A DNA stretch of 24,854 nucleotides from positions 1-24,854 of the forward strand of contig CALJLV010000242.1 of assembly GCA_937982505.1 (NCBI GenBank), read 5' to 3'. Of the stretch, positions 22,587 to 24,854 are shown in pieces. The DNA is from an uncultured Desulfobacteraceae bacterium (lineage in GTDB: Bacteria > Desulfobacterota > Desulfobacteria > Desulfobacterales > UBA2174). The translations under genes and the position numbers were made by a program. The number at the start of each line of letters is the position of its first letter. Within the stretch, counting starts at the first letter, position 1. The notes under the pieces are model-generated. The model ran no database searches. It was not told the origin of the DNA and worked only from the letters and a program-made list of their open reading frames with translations.

Positions 22587-23030
22587 ATGATCCCCAAAAG
22601 CGAACCCCGGGGAGCCGGCCCGCCGCCTCCCCGACTCTTGCGTTACCCGCTCGCCGGGGGCTGGGAGGTGCTGGCCGGACGCAGCGACGCGGACAACGAC
22701 CGGCTGAGCCTCAAGCTGGCGCGGCCGGACGATCTGTGGTTTCACGTGCGCGGAATGCCCGGCAGCCACGTGATCCTGCGGGCCCGGCCGGATCGGCAGC
22801 CGGACCGCGACACGCTGCGCCGCGCCGCGGCCATCGCCGCCTATCACAGCAAGGCCCGCGACGGGGGCACGGTGGCGGTGAGCTGCACCGAGGCGCGCCA
22901 CGTCTCCAAGCCCCGGGGCGCCAGCCCGGGAACGGTGGCCATCCGCAAGGAGCGCATCATCAAGGTGCGCCCCGGATTGCCGCCCGGCGCGCCGGCGCCG
23001 GAGGATCCGCCCCCCGCGCGCGAGGGTTAA
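22587..23030 (+). CDS. Stand-alone NFACT-R (DUF814) RNA-binding domain protein
   Basis: A protein of 147 residues whose core is the NFACT-R domain found at the C-terminus of RqcH/FbpA/NEMF proteins. The diagnostic string is DDLWFHVRGMPGSHVILR, followed by a helix with AAAIAAYHSKARDGGTVAV and a basic strand near KPRGASPGTVAIRKERIIKV. In RqcH the domain binds stalled 50S-tRNA complexes. Stand-alone copies are common but their role is unsettled. The C-terminal 20 residues are Pro/Ala-rich and probably disordered. The start codon lies in the palindrome ATGACGTCAT (22579-22588) and overlaps the stop of a three-codon ATG ACG TCA TGA frame. The stop lies inside a tandem repeat. Confidence 0.88.
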   Translation: MIPKSEPRGAGPPPPRLLRYPLAGGWEVLAGRSDADNDRLSLKLARPDDLWFHVRGMPGSHVILRARPDRQPDRDTLRRAAAIAAYHSKARDGGTVAVSCTEARHVSKPRGASPGTVAIRKERIIKVRPGLPPGAPAPEDPPPAREG

Positions 23031-23048
23031 AACGCGCGAGGGTTAAAA
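23017..23048 (+). repeat. Perfect 16-bp tandem duplication
   Basis: The unit CGCGCGAGGGTTAAAA occurs twice head to tail (23017-23032, 23033-23048). The first copy carries the NFACT-R stop codon; the second lies just upstream of the tetR promoter. This is a simple slippage-type duplication and could vary between strains. Confidence 0.95.
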
Positions 23049-23054
23049 ACAGGC

Positions 23055-23083
23055 TTGACACGAAGAAAAGTTTTCAATATACA
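23055..23083 (+). promoter_or_regulatory. Sigma-70-type promoter for tetR-sulP
   Basis: A consensus -35 TTGACA (23055-23060), a 17-base AT-rich spacer and TATACA (23078-23083) form the best promoter in the window. Transcription would start at about 23090, inside the palindromic operator. Confidence 0.8.
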
Positions 23084-23089
23084 GATACT

Positions 23090-23105
23090 GACTGACCGGT
23101 CAGTC
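23090..23105. promoter_or_regulatory. TetR operator palindrome
   Basis: GACTGACCGGTCAGTC is a perfect 16-bp palindrome beginning 7 bases after the -10 box and ending 21 bases before the tetR ATG. It resembles operators of TetR-family regulators that contain TGACCGGTCA. Binding by the downstream TetR protein would repress both tetR and the SulP gene (inference). Confidence 0.8.
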
Positions 23106-23126
23106 GGCCCTCAAGGAGCGTCCCCC

Positions 23127-23726
23127 ATGACCAAGAAAAAAGACATCCTGGACACCGCCACCCGCCTGCTGGCCATCAAGGGGTACAAGCAGACGTCCAT
23201 GGCCGAGCTGGCCAAGCTCACCGGGGTGGCCCACGGCACCATCTTTTATCACTACAAGAACAAGGAAGAGCTGTTTCTGGCCATCCTGAAGGCCTTCGAA
23301 AGCGACATCCTCAGCGAATACCAGCGCCACCACAGCGCCCTGGAGGCCGCCGACGGCCTGTCCCAGATGGAAGCCGCCGTCGCTTTCTACTTCGAGCTGG
23401 CGGCCCAGATGGCCGACCGCTTCCTGCTGCTGCACCGCCATGACGCCTACGAATTTTCCCAGGTCAACCCCACTTGCCGCCGGCATCTCGAATCGATCTA
23501 TGACTGCCTGGTGGGGCTTTTCGAAGGCGCCATGACCGCCGGCCAGGCCGACGGCAGCATCGCGGCCGATCTTTCGCCCCGCAGAACCGCTCTGCTGGTC
23601 TTTACCCTGGTCGACGGTCTGGTGCGCTTCAACACCTACAGTCTTTACGATGCCGGCAGCCTCTACGGCGACCTGATCGCCTCGCTGCGGCGCATGATCC
23701 GCCCCAACGCTCATCAAGGAGGATAG
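23127..23726 (+). CDS. TetR family transcriptional regulator
   Basis: A protein of 199 residues. The N-terminal helix-turn-helix reads KKDILDTATRLLAIKGYKQT, then SMAELAKLTGVAHGTIFYHY and KNKEELFLAIL, the standard TetR DNA-binding domain. The ligand domain (55-199) has no recognised signature; it contains several His and aromatic residues (FLLLHRHDAYEFS). The ATG at 23127 has AAGGAG 8 bases upstream, and the in-frame start at 23055 would lie in the promoter. It is followed after 7 bases by the SulP permease, so it probably controls anion uptake in response to an unknown ligand and represses itself through the palindrome at 23090. Confidence 0.93.
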   Translation: MTKKKDILDTATRLLAIKGYKQTSMAELAKLTGVAHGTIFYHYKNKEELFLAILKAFESDILSEYQRHHSALEAADGLSQMEAAVAFYFELAAQMADRFLLLHRHDAYEFSQVNPTCRRHLESIYDCLVGLFEGAMTAGQADGSIAADLSPRRTALLVFTLVDGLVRFNTYSLYDAGSLYGDLIASLRRMIRPNAHQGG

Positions 23727-23733
23727 TCCGACG

Positions 23734-24854
23734 ATGCTCGCCAAGATGCTCCCCTTCATCACCTGGTTTCGCGGCTACCGGCTGGCGAACCTGCGCGTCG
23801 ATATCCTGTCCGGACTCACCGTGGCCCTGGTCCTCATTCCCCAGTCCATGGCCTATGCCCAGCTGGCGGGGCTGCCGGCCTTTTACGGGCTGTACGCCTC
23901 CTTTTTGCCGCCCCTTGTGGCCGCCCTCTTCGGCTCCAGCCGTCAACTGGCCACCGGCCCGGTGGCCGTGGTCTCGCTGATGACCAGCGCCTCCCTGGCG
24001 CCCCTGGCCACCGCCGGCAGCCAGGAATACGTCGCCTACGCGATTCTGCTGGCCCTGCTGGTGGGCGCCTTCCAGTTCTGCCTGGGACTGCTGCGCCTGG
24101 GCCTGGTGGTCAACTTTCTCTCCCACCCGGTGGTCAACGGATTCACCAACGCGGCCGCCCTGATCATCGCCACCTCCCAGCTGTCCAAGATGTTCGGGGT
24201 CTACGTCGACAACGCCCCGCACCACGTGGAAACCATCCTCCTGGTCTGCAAGGCCGCCGCGCACTACACCCACTGGCCCACCCTGGCAATGGGCCTGTTC
24301 GCCTTTGCCGTGATGTACGGGTTGAAATGGCTCAACCCGCGTCTGCCTTTTGTCCTGGTGGCCGTGGCCCTGTCGACCCTGGCGTCCTGGCTTTTCGGCT
24401 TCGAGCAAAACCGCTCGGTCTCACTTCAGGACATCGCCCATCGCGCCACCGTCGACCGGATCATGGCTTACAACCAGGCGGTGGCGGCCATCGCGCCCCT
24501 GTCCGAAACGCGCGCCCGCGTAAGCCAGGAGATCGAGGCCGCCCGGACGCAGCGCGACGACATCGCCGTCCTGGACGCCCTTCACAGGGCCGAAACGATC
24601 GCCACCCGCATCCAGGGGCTCAAGGAGCAAGCCGGCAAAATCCGCGCCGCCCTTCGCGACACCCTCTTCGTGTCGGAAAAGCTGCCGGGCGGGTCCTTGC
24701 GCTTTCACCGCAAAGATGACAAGGTGCACAGCCCGGGGGAAGATGGACGCATCTGGCGCATCAAGGTGGGCAACGGCACGCTGCCCGCCGAAAGCCTGGT
24801 CATGACCGGCGGGGGCGCCGTGGTCGGCCGGATTCCCGGCGGCCTGCCCACGTT
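23734..24854 (+). CDS. SulP family anion permease with large insertion, 3'-truncated
   Basis: The first 373 residues of a SulP/SLC26 transporter; the frame is open to the window end. Residues 10-225 have the SulP membrane pattern: LRVDILSGLTVALVLIPQSM, AYAQLAGLPAFYGLYASFLP, ALFGSSRQLATGPVAVVSLM and LSHPVVNGFTNAAALIIATS. After the segment ending near residue 227 comes an extra stretch of about 130 residues (228-358). It is rich in charged heptad-like sequence (ETRARVSQEIEAARTQRDDI...) and then a Gly/Asp-rich part. The normal SulP sequence resumes at VVGRIPGGLPT. The STAS domain would lie beyond the window. Substrate may be sulfate, bicarbonate or a dicarboxylate. A strong AAGGAGG lies 11 bases before the ATG. 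Confidence 0.9.
   Translation, partial: MLAKMLPFITWFRGYRLANLRVDILSGLTVALVLIPQSMAYAQLAGLPAFYGLYASFLPPLVAALFGSSRQLATGPVAVVSLMTSASLAPLATAGSQEYVAYAILLALLVGAFQFCLGLLRLGLVVNFLSHPVVNGFTNAAALIIATSQLSKMFGVYVDNAPHHVETILLVCKAAAHYTHWPTLAMGLFAFAVMYGLKWLNPRLPFVLVAVALSTLASWLFGFEQNRSVSLQDIAHRATVDRIMAYNQAVAAIAPLSETRARVSQEIEAARTQRDDIAVLDALHRAETIATRIQGLKEQAGKIRAALRDTLFVSEKLPGGSLRFHRKDDKVHSPGEDGRIWRIKVGNGTLPAESLVMTGGGAVVGRIPGGLPT

Noticed and set aside
1..24854. tRNA, rRNA, CRISPR array, prophage or complete insertion sequence
   Set aside because: No tRNA cloverleaf signature, rRNA stretch, regularly spaced repeats, integrase or transposase was seen on either strand.

Overview
The window is a GC-rich bacterial contig end with densely packed genes. 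Gene content points to an anaerobic, Gram-negative member of the Desulfobacterota (Desulfosarcina-like). The signs are a CoA-dependent 2-oxoacid oxidoreductase with a flavin/iron-sulfur subunit, a sodium-pumping decarboxylase pair, LolA (so an outer membrane), a ZraSR-type sigma-54 two-component system, a menaquinone-type methyltransferase and a stand-alone NFACT-R protein. This placement rests on gene content and composition only. No rRNA, tRNA, CRISPR array or intact mobile element was found.

Left part (1-4500). The first 38 bases are Illumina TruSeq adapter, not genome. They run directly into a 5'-truncated nicotinate phosphoribosyltransferase gene. A REP-like palindrome follows, then a minus-strand group: nitroreductase, a YebG-family protein and a second, shortened YebG-like protein. 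Next come the remains of a sigma-54 activator broken by a frameshift and a deletion, and a lower-GC gene for a GAF protein with a Cys-rich tail. This stretch looks like a small accessory or decaying island.

Middle left (4500-8900). Minus-strand genes encode a YqaA-like membrane protein, an acyl-CoA ligase, and the beta and gamma subunits of a Na+-translocating decarboxylase without their alpha subunit. A divergent UbiE/MenG-type methyltransferase follows on the plus strand.

Centre (8970-15010). A sigma-70-like promoter leads into ZraS/ZraR-like kinase and regulator genes that overlap by 4 bases. They are followed by a zinc-ribbon thioredoxin with an unusual WCPTC active site, lolA, nadA (overlapping lolA by 4 bases) and an XRE-cupin regulator.

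2-Oxoacid oxidoreductase operon (15029-19575). A promoter with a perfect 12-bp palindrome between its -35 and -10 boxes precedes four genes: gamma, a GltD-like flavoprotein fused to a two-cluster ferredoxin domain, alpha and beta. The layout suggests a NAD(P)-linked enzyme. It resembles the phenylglyoxylate:NAD+ oxidoreductase type, but with the ferredoxin and flavoprotein subunits joined. The adjacent XRE-cupin protein is the obvious candidate regulator.

Right part (19688-24854). Minus-strand genes encode an RlmK-type rRNA methyltransferase and an AhpF-like thioredoxin-domain/thioredoxin-reductase fusion. On the plus strand are NFACT-R, then a TetR regulator with a strong promoter and a perfect 16-bp operator palindrome, followed 7 bases later by a SulP permease. 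The permease carries an insertion of about 130 residues and is cut by the window end.
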